Source: Paucidesulfovibrio longus DSM 6739
GTDB taxonomy: Bacteria > Desulfobacterota > Desulfovibrionia > Desulfovibrionales > Desulfovibrionaceae
Direction of reading: 5' to 3'
Assembly: GCF_000420485.1 (NCBI RefSeq)
Contig: NZ_ATVA01000016.1
Location: 64,501-128,500 of the forward strand
Length of the DNA stretch: 64,000 nucleotides
Shown: in pieces, positions 28,350-36,546 of the stretch
How positions within the stretch are numbered: the first letter of the stretch is position 1
How the letters are laid out: every line of letters begins with the position of its first letter
Notes under the pieces: model-generated
Database searches by the model: none
What the model was told of the DNA's origin: nothing
Seen by the model: only the letters and a program-made list of their open reading frames with translations
Made by a program: the position numbers and the translations under genes

Positions 28350-29374
28350 AGAAACTGCTTTTGGCGCTTTGCCTGGCCCTGCTGCCCGGCCTCGCCTCGG
28401 CCGGAGGAGAGGTCTACGTCTACAACTGGACCGAATACGTGCCCGAGGCGGTTCTGAACCAGTTCACCGAAGAGACGGGCATCAAGGTCATATACACCAC
28501 CTACGACAGCAACGAGGCCATGTACGCCAAGGTCAAGCTCCTGGGCGGCGAAGGCTACGACGTGGTCGTGCCCTCCACATATTTCGTGAACAAGATGCGC
28601 CGCGAAGGACTGCTCCTGCCGCTGGACCGCTCCAAGCTCCCGAGTTTCGCGAACCTGGACACGAAGTTCCTGAACAAGCCGTATGACCCGGACAACGAGT
28701 ATTCCGTCCCGTATCTTTGGGGCGGCTCCGGCATCATCGCCAACACCGAGATGGTTTCCGCCGAGGGCATGGACTCCTGGCGCTGGCTCTGGAGCCCCCA
28801 GCTCAAGGGCAAGCTGCTGCTCCAGGACGACCTGCGCGACGTGCTGGGCATCGGCCTGCTGCTCAAGGGATACTCCGTCAACGAAACCGATCCGGAGCAC
28901 ATCCGCGAGGCCTACGAGGTCATCAAGACCCTGGCTCCGAACGTGCTGGTCTACAATTCGGACAACCCCAAGTCCGCCTACCTGGGCGGCGAGGTGGCCG
29001 GAGGCATGATCTGGAACGGCGAAGCCTACCAGGCCCTGGGCGAGATGGACACGCTCAAGTTCGTCTGGGCCAAGGAGGGCGGCCTGCTTTGGATGGACAA
29101 CTTCGTCATTCCCAAGAACGCCAAGAACGTGGACAACGCTCACGCCTTCATCAACTTCATGCTGCGCCCGGACATCGCGGCCCAGTGCTGCGTGGAATAC
29201 GGCTACGCCACGCCGAACAAGGCGGCCGTCAAGCTGCTGTCTGCGGAGCTGCGCGAAAGCCCGCTGATTTTCCCGCCGGACGAGGTCGTGGCCCGGTCCG
29301 AGTTCCAGAACGACGTGGGCGAGGCCATTCTCGTCTACGAGAAGTATTGGCACATGCTCAAGGCCGGGCAATAG
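28346..29374 (+). CDS. potD: spermidine/putrescine periplasmic binding protein
   Basis: The 342-residue product has a Sec signal peptide (KKLLLALCLALLPGLASAGG). The mature part starts with VYVYNWTEYVPEAVLNQF, the PotD/PotF N-terminal pattern, and later has VPYLWGGSGI and the polyamine-site region. It captures spermidine or putrescine in the periplasm and hands it to PotBC. Which polyamine is preferred cannot be read from sequence alone. It is the last gene of the operon; a terminator follows at 29410. Confidence 0.93.
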   Translation: MKKLLLALCLALLPGLASAGGEVYVYNWTEYVPEAVLNQFTEETGIKVIYTTYDSNEAMYAKVKLLGGEGYDVVVPSTYFVNKMRREGLLLPLDRSKLPSFANLDTKFLNKPYDPDNEYSVPYLWGGSGIIANTEMVSAEGMDSWRWLWSPQLKGKLLLQDDLRDVLGIGLLLKGYSVNETDPEHIREAYEVIKTLAPNVLVYNSDNPKSAYLGGEVAGGMIWNGEAYQALGEMDTLKFVWAKEGGLLWMDNFVIPKNAKNVDNAHAFINFMLRPDIAAQCCVEYGYATPNKAAVKLLSAELRESPLIFPPDEVVARSEFQNDVGEAILVYEKYWHMLKAGQ

Positions 29375-29409
29375 AGCCGGACCAACGGCGTCCGCCATCG
29401 TGTCGTTTC

Positions 29410-29446
29410 CGGCGGGAGCGGTTTTCGGACCCTCCCGCCGTTTCTT
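29410..29446 (+). terminator. terminator after potD
   Basis: CGGCGGGAG (29410-29418) pairs with CTCCCGCCG (29432-29440) around a 13-base loop, followed by TTTCTT. Confidence 0.75.
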
Positions 29447-29512
29447 GTCCGGCCGGCAGCCGGAGATTGCTTTTGAACGCGACCTGGGCCATGTTCTGGC
29501 CCGGAGGACAGA

Positions 29513-30373
29513 GTGCAGATTCAAGTCTTGTTCAGCGAGTGGGACCAGTACGAATTGCTGGATTCCGGGGACCAGCGCAAGCTGGAGCGTTTCGGCGACG
29601 TGCTGCTGGTGCGCGGGGAACCCCGCGCCTGGTGGAAGCCGGAACTGCCGGAACGGGAGTGGGCGAAGGCCGTGGCCGTGCACGATGATCGGTCCTGGAG
29701 CTTCAAGCCCGGCGCACCCAGAGAGTGGACTCTGGATTTGGACGGGATGGAGATCCTCTGCCGCTTCTCGGAAACGTCCAAGCATGTGGGCGTGTTTCCG
29801 GAGCAGTGGCCCCATTGGCGGAGCCTGCGCGAGTTCGGACAGCCGGAAAAGGACGGCAAGCCCAAGCTGCTGAACCTGTTCGGCTATACGGGCGTGGCCA
29901 CGCTCTGCGCCGCGCGGGCCGGGTTCGACGCCACGCATGTGGACGCCTCCAAGCCCACCGTGGCCTGGGCGCGCCGCAACCATGAGATTTCCGGGCTGGG
30001 AGACGTGAATATCCGCTATCTGCTCGACGATGCGCTCAAGTTCGTCAAACGCGAGGTGCGTCGGGGCAACCGCTACGAGGCCATCCTGCTGGATCCGCCC
30101 GCTTTCGGGCGCGGCCCGCGCAAGGAGCTTTGGAAGGTGGAGGCCCAGGTGGCCGAGCTGCTGGCCGATTGCGCGCAGCTGCTCTCGGACCGTGCCCGGC
30201 TGTTGATCCTGACCATGTACAACACGGACGCCTCGGCCCTGATGCTCAACAACCTGCTCACCGACGCCCTGGAAGGCAAGGGCGGGCGGCTGAGCATCGG
30301 CGAACTGGCCCTGCGCCACACTTCCGGTCCCAAGATTCTGCCGCGCTCGCTTTGGGCACGCTGGCAGGCCTGA
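29513..30373 (+). CDS. class I SAM-dependent rRNA methyltransferase (RlmI/RlmK-like)
   Basis: The 286-residue product has an N-terminal PUA-less region (QIQVLFSEWDQYELLDSGDQ), then SAM-binding LNLFGYTGVATLCAARAG with the acidic residue in HVDASKPTVAWA, and catalytic LLDPPAFGRGP. These are the signatures of 23S-rRNA cytosine methyltransferases of the RlmI group. It would methylate rRNA cytosine, but the exact base is unknown. The start is GTG 29513 behind GGAGG with a 5-base spacer. It is transcribed behind pot but separated from it by a terminator, so it is probably independent. Confidence 0.83.
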   Translation: MQIQVLFSEWDQYELLDSGDQRKLERFGDVLLVRGEPRAWWKPELPEREWAKAVAVHDDRSWSFKPGAPREWTLDLDGMEILCRFSETSKHVGVFPEQWPHWRSLREFGQPEKDGKPKLLNLFGYTGVATLCAARAGFDATHVDASKPTVAWARRNHEISGLGDVNIRYLLDDALKFVKREVRRGNRYEAILLDPPAFGRGPRKELWKVEAQVAELLADCAQLLSDRARLLILTMYNTDASALMLNNLLTDALEGKGGRLSIGELALRHTSGPKILPRSLWARWQA

Positions 30374-30390
30374 GGCTTTCCAGGTTTCCC

Positions 30391-30438
30391 GACGCGAAAA
30401 AGGGCCGCTCCCGAACGGGAGCGGCCCTTTTTCGCGTC
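30391..30438. terminator. long bidirectional terminator
   Basis: The two 23-base arms (30391-30413 and 30416-30438) are perfect inverted copies, each including CGAAAAAGGGCCGCTCCC or its complement, around an AA loop. It serves the rightward methyltransferase and the leftward FTR gene, and is unusually long for a terminator. Confidence 0.88.
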
Positions 30439-30452
30439 GATGCGCGGCTCGG

Positions 30453-30785
30453 CTACCACTTGATCTTTTCGGGCGGCCTGCGTTCGGGCACGACCTTCCG
30501 TTCGATCTTTCCTTCGTTCCAGTCCTTGGAGACGTACAGGCCGCAGAAGCAGGCTCCGAATTCCTCCACGTCCGGCTCGCGGTAGACGCAGGGACAGACG
30601 ATGTCCTTGTCGTCCTCGAACTCGCCGTTGGCCAGTCGGCAGGGGCAGGCCATGTAGCCGTACCGCTGCTTGTTGGCCAACAGGCTCTCCATGAGCGGCA
30701 TGGTCATGCTCATGTCTTCGTTGAAGTAATAGCCCTTGGGTTCCTGAATCTTTTTCAGGGCTTCGTAAAGTTGCCTGGCGTCCAT
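30453..30785 (-). CDS. ftrB: ferredoxin-thioredoxin reductase catalytic-type protein
   Basis: The 110-residue product has the FTR catalytic-subunit pattern: an N-terminal helix (LYEALKKIQEPKGYYFNEDM), then GYMACPCRLANGEFEDDKDI, VCPCVYREPDVEEFGA and CFCGLY. The Cys pairs bind a 4Fe-4S cluster next to a disulfide, which accepts electrons from ferredoxin and reduces a thioredoxin-like partner. In plant-type enzymes the last pair is CHC; here it is CFC. No variable (alpha) subunit gene is near. It follows the glutaredoxin gene by 14 bases, which makes that protein its likely partner. Ribosome site GAGGAG is clear. Confidence 0.88.
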   Translation of the reverse strand: MDARQLYEALKKIQEPKGYYFNEDMSMTMPLMESLLANKQRYGYMACPCRLANGEFEDDKDIVCPCVYREPDVEEFGACFCGLYVSKDWNEGKIERKVVPERRPPEKIKW

Positions 30786-30799
30786 GAGTCTCCTCGCGG

Positions 30800-31051
30800 C
30801 TATTTTTCGAGAGCGTCGTCGATCTTGTCCTTGTTGAAGCCCACCACGACCTTGCCGTTGATGACCAGGGTGGGGAAGGACACGGAAGGATTGTGTTCCT
30901 TGACCTTGGCGATGGTTTCCTTGCGTTCCTCGCCTTCGAGCTTGTCCACGAACACGGGGTCACAGGCAACATTGCATTCTTCCAGGTATTGCAGGGCCTT
31001 CTTGCAGTGGATGCAAGTGGAGAGGCCGTAGAATTCGATTTTGTTCGGCAT
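30800..31051 (-). CDS. glutaredoxin/NrdH-like small redox protein
   Basis: The 83-residue product is a glutaredoxin fold: KIEFYGLSTCIHCKKALQYL with a CIHC active site, then the cis-Pro loop SFPTLVINGKVVVGFNKDKI. GGAGG precedes the ATG. It reduces disulfides or carries electrons in the cytoplasm. Its partner is probably the FTR protein encoded just downstream on the same strand. It is 54 bases after the amino-acid permease stop, so it may share that transcript or have its own promoter. Confidence 0.87.
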   Translation of the reverse strand: MPNKIEFYGLSTCIHCKKALQYLEECNVACDPVFVDKLEGEERKETIAKVKEHNPSVSFPTLVINGKVVVGFNKDKIDDALEK

Positions 31052-31105
31052 GGAACCTCCGATTGTTCTCGCTTTTTTACAGCATGGATATTTTGTTGAA
31101 AAAAG

Positions 31106-31996
31106 TCAAAGCCCGTTTCTGAATTTGTTCATGCGTCCTTCCAGGGCGCGCACTCCCAGGGAAAGCGGGAAGGTCATGGCGAAGTAGAGGGCGAGCACCA
31201 GGGTCCAGATTTCGAAGGTCCGGTAGGTGGCGGCCATGAGTTCCTGGCCCGCGAACGTCAGTTCCTGGATGGAAATGATGGAGACGATGGCCGAGTCCTT
31301 GATGGTGGAGATGAACTGCCCGGCCAGGGCCGGAATCATGCGCACCAGGGCCTGGGGCAGGATCACGTGGCGCAGCCTTCCCCAGCGGCTGAACCCCAGC
31401 GCGGCGGAGGCTTCCCACTGCCCTTTTTCCACGGATTCCACTCCGGCCCGGACGATTTCCGTGATGTAGGCACCTTCGAAGAGCGCCAGCGTCAGCACGG
31501 CGGAGAGAAACGCGGGAATCTGCTCCACAGGGCCGAGCGCGAATTCGAGTGCGCTCTGGACGTGTTTCGGCAGGGTGTAGACGAGGTCGTTCACGCCCAG
31601 GGCCGCCATGATCTGGTCGCCGAGGAAGTAATAGAAGACGAAGACCAGGACCAGGGGCGGGGTGTTGCGGACGAGTCCCACGTAGGCCCCGCCGATCATC
31701 TGCCGCAGCGGGCTGCGGCTGGTCCGGAACAGCCCCATGACCATGCCGAAGAGCGTCGCCAGCAGTCCGGAAAGCACGCTCAGGCGCAGGGTCACGAACA
31801 GGCCCTGGAGCAGCAGTCCCGCGCGCCAGGTTTGCTCCTTGGCGTCCCAGCGCAGCAGGTAGTGCGGCATGGACGACCAGTCCCAGCGGTAGTTCAGGTC
31901 TCCGGCCACGCGATAGCCGAAAGCGAGGGCCGCCCCCGTCAGCAGCAGCAGGACCGCCGCATCCAGGGGCGTCACCCTGAGTTTGCGATTGCGCAA
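31106..31996 (-). CDS. polar amino-acid ABC transporter permease
   Basis: The 296-residue product has the HisM/GlnP-type membrane domain: VTLRLSVLSGLLATLFGMVM, GGAYVGLVRNTPPLVLVFVF, the ATPase-contacting loop GQWEASAALGFSRWGRLRHV and QALVRMIPALAGQFISTIKD. A longer N-terminal hydrophobic and periplasmic part (~70 residues) precedes it. The start is TTG 31996 with only a weak ribosome site and is uncertain. It lies 13 bases after the binding-protein gene, in one operon with the second permease. No ATPase gene is present in the cluster. Confidence 0.88.
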   Translation of the reverse strand: MRNRKLRVTPLDAAVLLLLTGAALAFGYRVAGDLNYRWDWSSMPHYLLRWDAKEQTWRAGLLLQGLFVTLRLSVLSGLLATLFGMVMGLFRTSRSPLRQMIGGAYVGLVRNTPPLVLVFVFYYFLGDQIMAALGVNDLVYTLPKHVQSALEFALGPVEQIPAFLSAVLTLALFEGAYITEIVRAGVESVEKGQWEASAALGFSRWGRLRHVILPQALVRMIPALAGQFISTIKDSAIVSIISIQELTFAGQELMAATYRTFEIWTLVLALYFAMTFPLSLGVRALEGRMNKFRNGL

Positions 31997-32009
31997 TGCG
32001 GGACCGTCC

Positions 32010-32843
32010 CTATTCCACCAGGGACTTCCACTCTTCCCCGTTGAACCAGTAGGTGAAGCGGGCGTCGAGCCAGCCTTCGGCGTTGGCGACGCGAATCCAG
32101 TTGTTCAGATAGTTGAGGAAGTCGGGATCGCCCTTGCGGACGGCGAAGCCGATGGGCTCGCGGGTGAAGTCCTCCTGCATGGGCAGGTAGAGCTGGTCCG
32201 GATACTTGGCGGCCAGGTTGCGGGGCAGGGGATTGGAAGCCACCAGGCACTGGGCCTTGCCGTTGAGGAGTTCCTGGATGGAGGCCGCCTCGTCGCTGAA
32301 CTGGCGGAGCTGGGCCTTGGGCAGGAAGTTCTTGGCCGCCTTTTCCGCCGTGGTGCCCAGGCGGACGGCCACCGTCACGTCGGGCGAGTTGAAGTCGGCC
32401 AGGGAGCTCTTGCCGGGGGCCGCCTGTCGGCTGGCCACGACGGACATGCCCGTGAATTCATACGGGCTGGAAAAATTGACCTTCAGATTGCGGCTGGGAG
32501 TGATGCCCATGCCGCCGATGATGATGTCGAACTTGCCGGAAAGCAGGGCGGGGATGATGCCGTCCCACTTGGTGGGCACGAACTGGACCTTGACGCCCAT
32601 GTCGTCCGCGAGGCGGCGGGCCACGTCGATTTCGAAGCCGACGAAATCGCCGTTTTTATCCTTCATGGCCCAGGGCACGAAGGTGGAGAAGCCGACCTTG
32701 AGCACGCCGCGCTGCATGACCTGCTCAAGGGTGCTGGTCTTTGCCAGTTCCTGCCGGGCATCTCCGGCCCACACGGCGCTGGCGAGTCCCAGAATGACGA
32801 TCAGGGCCGTAAGGCCCATTCGGGTGGTCTGCCACAGTGTCAT
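32010..32843 (-). CDS. polar amino-acid ABC transporter periplasmic binding protein
   Basis: The 277-residue product has a signal peptide (LTALIVILGLASAVWAGDAR), then the SBP family 3 pattern: LKVGFSTFVPWAMKDKNGDF, GFEIDVARRLADDMGVKVQF, VPTKWDGIIPALLSGKFDII and GGMGITPSRNLKVNFSSPY. These bind a polar or acidic amino acid in the periplasm. ATG 32843 is preferred to ATG 32849, because AAGGAGG abuts the latter and is 6 bases from the former. The gene sits between the two permease genes, an unusual order. The cargo is not clear. Confidence 0.9.
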   Translation of the reverse strand: MTLWQTTRMGLTALIVILGLASAVWAGDARQELAKTSTLEQVMQRGVLKVGFSTFVPWAMKDKNGDFVGFEIDVARRLADDMGVKVQFVPTKWDGIIPALLSGKFDIIIGGMGITPSRNLKVNFSSPYEFTGMSVVASRQAAPGKSSLADFNSPDVTVAVRLGTTAEKAAKNFLPKAQLRQFSDEAASIQELLNGKAQCLVASNPLPRNLAAKYPDQLYLPMQEDFTREPIGFAVRKGDPDFLNYLNNWIRVANAEGWLDARFTYWFNGEEWKSLVE

Positions 32844-32871
32844 GTTCATCCTCCTTGGATTTGTTGGACGT

Positions 32872-33693
32872 TCAGACGGAATGGTTCCAATCGCCTTTGA
32901 GGCGTTTGTCGATGAGGGAGATCAGGCCGCTCAATCCGAGGGTCAGGACGAGGTAGATGGCCGCGACGGTGAACCAGACCTCGAAAGTGAGAAAGGTGTC
33001 CGAGACGATGGACTGGCCCTGCATGGTCAGGTCGTAGACGGCGACGGTGCTGACCAGGGCGGAGTCCTTGACCAGCGACACGGCCTGGCTCGCCAGGGGG
33101 GGGACGATGCGCGGCACGGCCTGGGGCAGGATGACTTCCCGGTAGGTGAACCAGGTGCCGCCGCCGAGGCTTTCGGCCGCTTCCCATTGCCCGTCGTCGA
33201 TGGAGGCGATGCCCGCCCGGAAGATCTCCGAGGCGTAGGCTCCCTCGAACAGCGAAAGCGCCAGGACCGAGGCCCAGAAGCCGCTCATGCCGAGGATGGG
33301 GCCGACGACGAAATAGGCGAAGAAGAGCTGGATCAACAGGGGGGTGTTGCGGATGGTCTCCAGGTAGAAGCGGGCCAGGACATTGGCCATGAACGAGGAG
33401 GAGAGCCGGAACATGGCCGTGACCAGCCCGAAGACGAAGGCGAGGACAAAGGCGGCCCCGGTGATGCGCAGCGTGACTTCCAGCCCCTGGAGCAGCAGGC
33501 CCGCATGGAGCGAGCCGTTTTCGAAATAATACAGGAAGCGGGGAATACGGTACCATTGCCAGTTGTAGCCGAGCTGTTCGGTTCCGCGCGCCACGAACCA
33601 AGCCAGCAGCGCGACGAGGACAAGAAACTTGCCCAGGTCGACGAGGGCGGCTCGCTTGCCGCGCTGCATCAATCTGGAGGTGGCGTTGTTCAT
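32872..33693 (-). CDS. polar amino-acid ABC transporter permease
   Basis: The 273-residue product has the HisM/GlnP-type domain: LEVTLRITGAAFVLAFVFGL, LETIRNTPLLIQLFFAYFVV, the contact loop QWEAAESLGGGTWFTYREVI and LASQAVSLVKDSALVSTVAV. N-terminal GKFLVLVALLAWFVARG is the first helix. It is the first gene of the unit (permease, binding protein, permease), 28 bases ahead of the binding-protein gene. Two permeases may form a heterodimer with a shared ATPase from elsewhere. ATG 33693 has no strong ribosome site, so the start is moderately sure. Confidence 0.88.
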   Translation of the reverse strand: MNNATSRLMQRGKRAALVDLGKFLVLVALLAWFVARGTEQLGYNWQWYRIPRFLYYFENGSLHAGLLLQGLEVTLRITGAAFVLAFVFGLVTAMFRLSSSFMANVLARFYLETIRNTPLLIQLFFAYFVVGPILGMSGFWASVLALSLFEGAYASEIFRAGIASIDDGQWEAAESLGGGTWFTYREVILPQAVPRIVPPLASQAVSLVKDSALVSTVAVYDLTMQGQSIVSDTFLTFEVWFTVAAIYLVLTLGLSGLISLIDKRLKGDWNHSV

Positions 33694-33704
33694 AGATGTC
33701 GGGT

Positions 33705-33738
33705 GGGCGGCGGATTGAGCCGATATCGGCTGCCGCCC
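33705..33738 (-). promoter_or_regulatory. nested palindrome upstream of the amino-acid transporter
   Basis: A perfect 14-base palindrome AGCCGATATCGGCT (33718-33731) is flanked by GGGCGGC (33705-33711) and GCCGCCC (33732-33738). It starts 12 bases ahead of the first permease start codon. Such a dyad is a candidate repressor operator or transcript leader hairpin. No regulator gene adjoins it. Confidence 0.5.
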
Positions 33739-33781
33739 TACGAACAGCCAATAGCATAGCGGCAGGAAAAAACCAAAGAAT

Positions 33782-33818
33782 AAAAAGAAAAAGGCAGTTA
33801 CTGAAAGGTAACTGCCTT
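33782..33818 (-). terminator. terminator after tmk
   Basis: AAGGCAGTTAC (33791-33801) pairs with GTAACTGCCTT (33808-33818) around a 6-base loop; on the minus strand a T-rich run follows (33790 downward). It ends the leftward tmk transcript. Confidence 0.85.
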
Positions 33819-33835
33819 CATGCGGTTCGGCTTTC

Positions 33836-34474
33836 CTAGGGGCGGGCCAGGAGGCGGTCCACTATAGTTCGGATGGATTCGAAGACTTCGTCCGGTCCCG
33901 GAGCCGCGTCCACCACGTGGATGCGCTGCTGGTGCAGCGAGGCCCATGTCAGATATCCTTCGCGCACGCGGCGGTGAAATTCCAGGCTTTCCGCCTCGAA
34001 CCGGCCTTCTTCCACGGCCTTGCCCTCGCGCAGGTTGCGGGCCATGGCGCGGTTCAGGCCGCTTTCCGGTTCGATGTCCAGGAGAATGGTGGCGTGGGGC
34101 CAGCAACCGGCCACGGCCACCTCGTTGAGCTGGTGCAGGAGCCGGGGTTCCAGGCCGCGACCGTAGCCCTGGTAGACCACGGTGGAGTCCGCGAAGCGGT
34201 CCGAGATGACCACCTTGCCGCGCGCCAGGGCCGGGCGGATGACCTGGGCCACGTGTTGGGCCCTGTCCGCCAGGTAGAGGAACAGTTCCGTCTCCGGGGT
34301 GATGTCCCGGCTCTCCAGGTGCAGGAGCATGCGCCGCAGCTCCCGCCCGATGCGGCTGCCGCCCGGTTCCAGCGTCACGAGGTGTTCCTTGCCGCGTTGC
34401 TCCAGGTAGTTGACGAGCATGCGGATCTGGGTGGACTTGCCGGTGCCTTCTATCCCTTCAAAGGTAAGAAACAT
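33836..34474 (-). CDS. tmk: thymidylate kinase
   Basis: Tmk phosphorylates dTMP to dTDP with ATP. The 212-residue product has the P-loop [16 protein letters not shown], the [17 protein letters not shown] segment, the DR(F/Y) motif in [20 protein letters not shown] and the lid region near residue 145. GGAG precedes ATG 34474. It overlaps the end of the OB/HD gene by 25 bases, so the two are one unit. An upstream continuation of the frame overlaps that gene and is not used. Confidence 0.95.
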   Translation of the reverse strand: MFLTFEGIEGTGKSTQIRMLVNYLEQRGKEHLVTLEPGGSRIGRELRRMLLHLESRDITPETELFLYLADRAQHVAQVIRPALARGKVVISDRFADSTVVYQGYGRGLEPRLLHQLNEVAVAGCWPHATILLDIEPESGLNRAMARNLREGKAVEEGRFEAESLEFHRRVREGYLTWASLHQQRIHVVDAAPGPDEVFESIRTIVDRLLARP

Positions 34475-35475
34475 TGGTTCTCCGGGCTGTCGCTCTTGCG
34501 CTGGTTGTTGGTGTCCGGCGTGGGCACGGGGAGGAACACGGCGCGTTCGAGGAAACGCTGGTACGGGGTCCAGGCCGGGCCTTCGGTCTGTTCGAGCTGG
34601 TCCACGGCCCCGCTGATGATGTTCAGTTTCGAGTCCATCATGTCCGCGAGGTGCAGGACGAAGGCTTCGGCGCTTTTGGGCCGGACCGGAGCGCCGTACT
34701 CGTGCTCGCCGTGGTGGCTGAGAATGAGATGCTTGAGGTGCAGGATCAGTTCCGGCTCCAGGTCGCGGGCCTTGGCGAAGAACGGGCCCAGGATTTCCAG
34801 GCCGAGTTCGATGTGTCCCAGGAGCTGTCCCGCATCGGTATAGCCGTTTTCCGGTCCGCCCGTCATTTCCCAGGCCTTGCCGAGATCGTGGAAAATGGCC
34901 CCTGCGAGCAGTATCTGCCGGTCGAGCCGGGGATAGAGGTCGCAGGAGGACATGCACAGCCGGGCCACGCCCAGGGTATGCTCCAGAAGGCCGCCCACGT
35001 AGGCGTGGTGGACCACTTTGGCGCCCATGCCGTTCAGCAGCCTGGGGCGGATTTCGTCGTCCTTGAGCACTCGGCGCACAAAGGCCTTGAGCGGCTTGTG
35101 CGTGATGTGCTCGAGCACGAGGTCTTCAAGCGCCTCCAGCAGTTCGTCCGGCGGGGTCTGGCTGCGCGGCAGGAAGTCGCCCAGGTCCGGTGATTCTCCG
35201 TTGAGCAGGGCCAGGGCCTCCACCTTGACCTGGAGCTTGTCCTTGAAGCTGCCGACCTGCCCCCCGACCTCGGCGAACATGCCGGGCTCAAGGCGATCGT
35301 AGTGTTCGCTCAAGGGACTCCAGATCATGGCGTCCACGCGGCCGCTCGAATCCTGAAGAACCAGTCGCCAGTAAGGCCCGTTGCGTGCCTGGGCGCGCTG
35401 CGCCTCGGCCAGAAGAAAAACGTCCCGGATCGTGTCTCCGGGGCAAAGGTCGCGGACATATATGTTCTTTTCCAT
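34450..35475 (-). CDS. OB-fold/HD-domain 3'-5' exoribonuclease, YhaM-like
   Basis: The 341-residue product has an N-terminal OB nucleic-acid-binding domain (residues ~1-95, [20 protein letters not shown]), then an HD phosphohydrolase domain with [37 protein letters not shown] and [15 protein letters not shown]. This is the YhaM layout, a manganese-dependent exonuclease that trims RNA or DNA ends in the cytoplasm. The 30-residue C-terminal tail is not conserved. ATG 35475 has GAGAG upstream; an alternative at 35490 lacks a site. The divergent neighbour is surE, 158 bases away. Confidence 0.87.
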   Translation of the reverse strand: MEKNIYVRDLCPGDTIRDVFLLAEAQRAQARNGPYWRLVLQDSSGRVDAMIWSPLSEHYDRLEPGMFAEVGGQVGSFKDKLQVKVEALALLNGESPDLGDFLPRSQTPPDELLEALEDLVLEHITHKPLKAFVRRVLKDDEIRPRLLNGMGAKVVHHAYVGGLLEHTLGVARLCMSSCDLYPRLDRQILLAGAIFHDLGKAWEMTGGPENGYTDAGQLLGHIELGLEILGPFFAKARDLEPELILHLKHLILSHHGEHEYGAPVRPKSAEAFVLHLADMMDSKLNIISGAVDQLEQTEGPAWTPYQRFLERAVFLPVPTPDTNNQRKSDSPENQCFLPLKG

Positions 35476-35633
35476 GCTCTCTCTTGCCATTGGAACGGTG
35501 ATGCAGTACGCCGCTGGTGCGGGGCGGCGTTTCGCCGCCAGGATGATGTACGCGATTTCCCCGCAGGGTGCAAACCATGCCGGGATCAATGAGGGTTTCG
35601 GCCGGACCGGACCCGAAAGCCGAAGAGGTGCGC

Positions 35634-36401
35634 ATGCGGATTTTGCTGACCAACGACGACGGCATTCAGGCTCACGGGCTGCGCGCCCTGTATGCGGCTC
35701 TTGTCGAGGCGGGCCACGAGGTTCGGGTGGTGGCTCCCGTGGCGGAGCAATCCGCGGTGGGCCACGCCATCACCTTCCACACCCCGCTGCGGGTGCACGA
35801 ATTTCGCGAGGACGGCTTTTCAGGGCTGGGCGTGCACGGCACCCCGGCGGACTGCGTCAAGCTGGGCCTGACCACCCTGGTCCGGGAGCCGGTGGACCTC
35901 GTGCTTTCCGGCATCAACAAGGGGGCCAACGTAGGCGTGGACATCGTCTACTCCGGAACGGTCTCGGCCGCAACCGAGGCGGCGCTGATGTCGTTGCCCG
36001 CCATGGCAGTGTCCATGGACGATTTCAAGGTCAGGGATTTGCGCGAGCAGGCCCGCTTCGCCGTGGGACTGCTTCCGGAAGTCCCCTGGAGCGAGATTCC
36101 CGCCAAGACGCTCCTGAACCTGAACTTCCCGGCTTGCCCCTTTGCCGAGCACAAGGGCCTGCGCCTTTGCCTGCACACCCGCGCCGCCTACAACGACTGG
36201 TACGTGGAGCGCACGGACCCTCGCGGCAATCCCTACTACTGGCTGGAGGGGGAGATTCCGCAGGATTCCATCAGCCCGGACAGAGACCGCGCGCTGCTCA
36301 GCGAGGGGTATGTGACCCTGACGCCGCTGCATTTCGATTTCAACGACAGGGACACCCTGGCTTTGCTCGGCGAGCGCATGCACGGACGCTCAGGGCGTTG
36401 A
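35634..36401 (+). CDS. surE: 5'-nucleotidase/polyphosphatase SurE
   Basis: SurE removes phosphate from nucleoside monophosphates and is linked to stationary-phase survival. The 255-residue product has the metal-site LLTNDDGIQAHG (Asp8 and Asp9), then VVAPVAEQSAVGHAIT with its Ser, and DLVLSGINKGANVG with its Asn. ATG 35634 follows AAGAGG; the frame opens 22 codons earlier. It is transcribed alone or with gap, since the gap promoter overlaps its stop codon. Confidence 0.95.
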   Translation: MRILLTNDDGIQAHGLRALYAALVEAGHEVRVVAPVAEQSAVGHAITFHTPLRVHEFREDGFSGLGVHGTPADCVKLGLTTLVREPVDLVLSGINKGANVGVDIVYSGTVSAATEAALMSLPAMAVSMDDFKVRDLREQARFAVGLLPEVPWSEIPAKTLLNLNFPACPFAEHKGLRLCLHTRAAYNDWYVERTDPRGNPYYWLEGEIPQDSISPDRDRALLSEGYVTLTPLHFDFNDRDTLALLGERMHGRSGR

Positions 36402-36426
36402 CGCGGCGCCGGGGGCGGCATATAGA
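36398..36426 (+). promoter_or_regulatory. strong sigma-70 promoter for gap
   Basis: TTGACG (36398-36403) and TATAGA (36421-36426) are exactly 17 bases apart. The -35 box includes the surE stop codon. The expected start of transcription near 36433 leaves a leader of about 110 bases before gap. Confidence 0.8.
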
Positions 36427-36546
36427 TATGATCGGACAGGATTCCTGGTCGCGAGCGGCGCAGGAACATGCAATACAAAGCGGGAATGTCGCGCGGGCGA
36501 TGTTCCGCTATCAGCGTATGATCCCATAGGGTAAAGGAGAGTGGAA

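Noticed and set aside
36428-36529. 33-codon frame in the gap leader
   Set aside because: The ATG falls between the -10 box and the expected transcript start, so it would not be in that mRNA; no ribosome site is seen.
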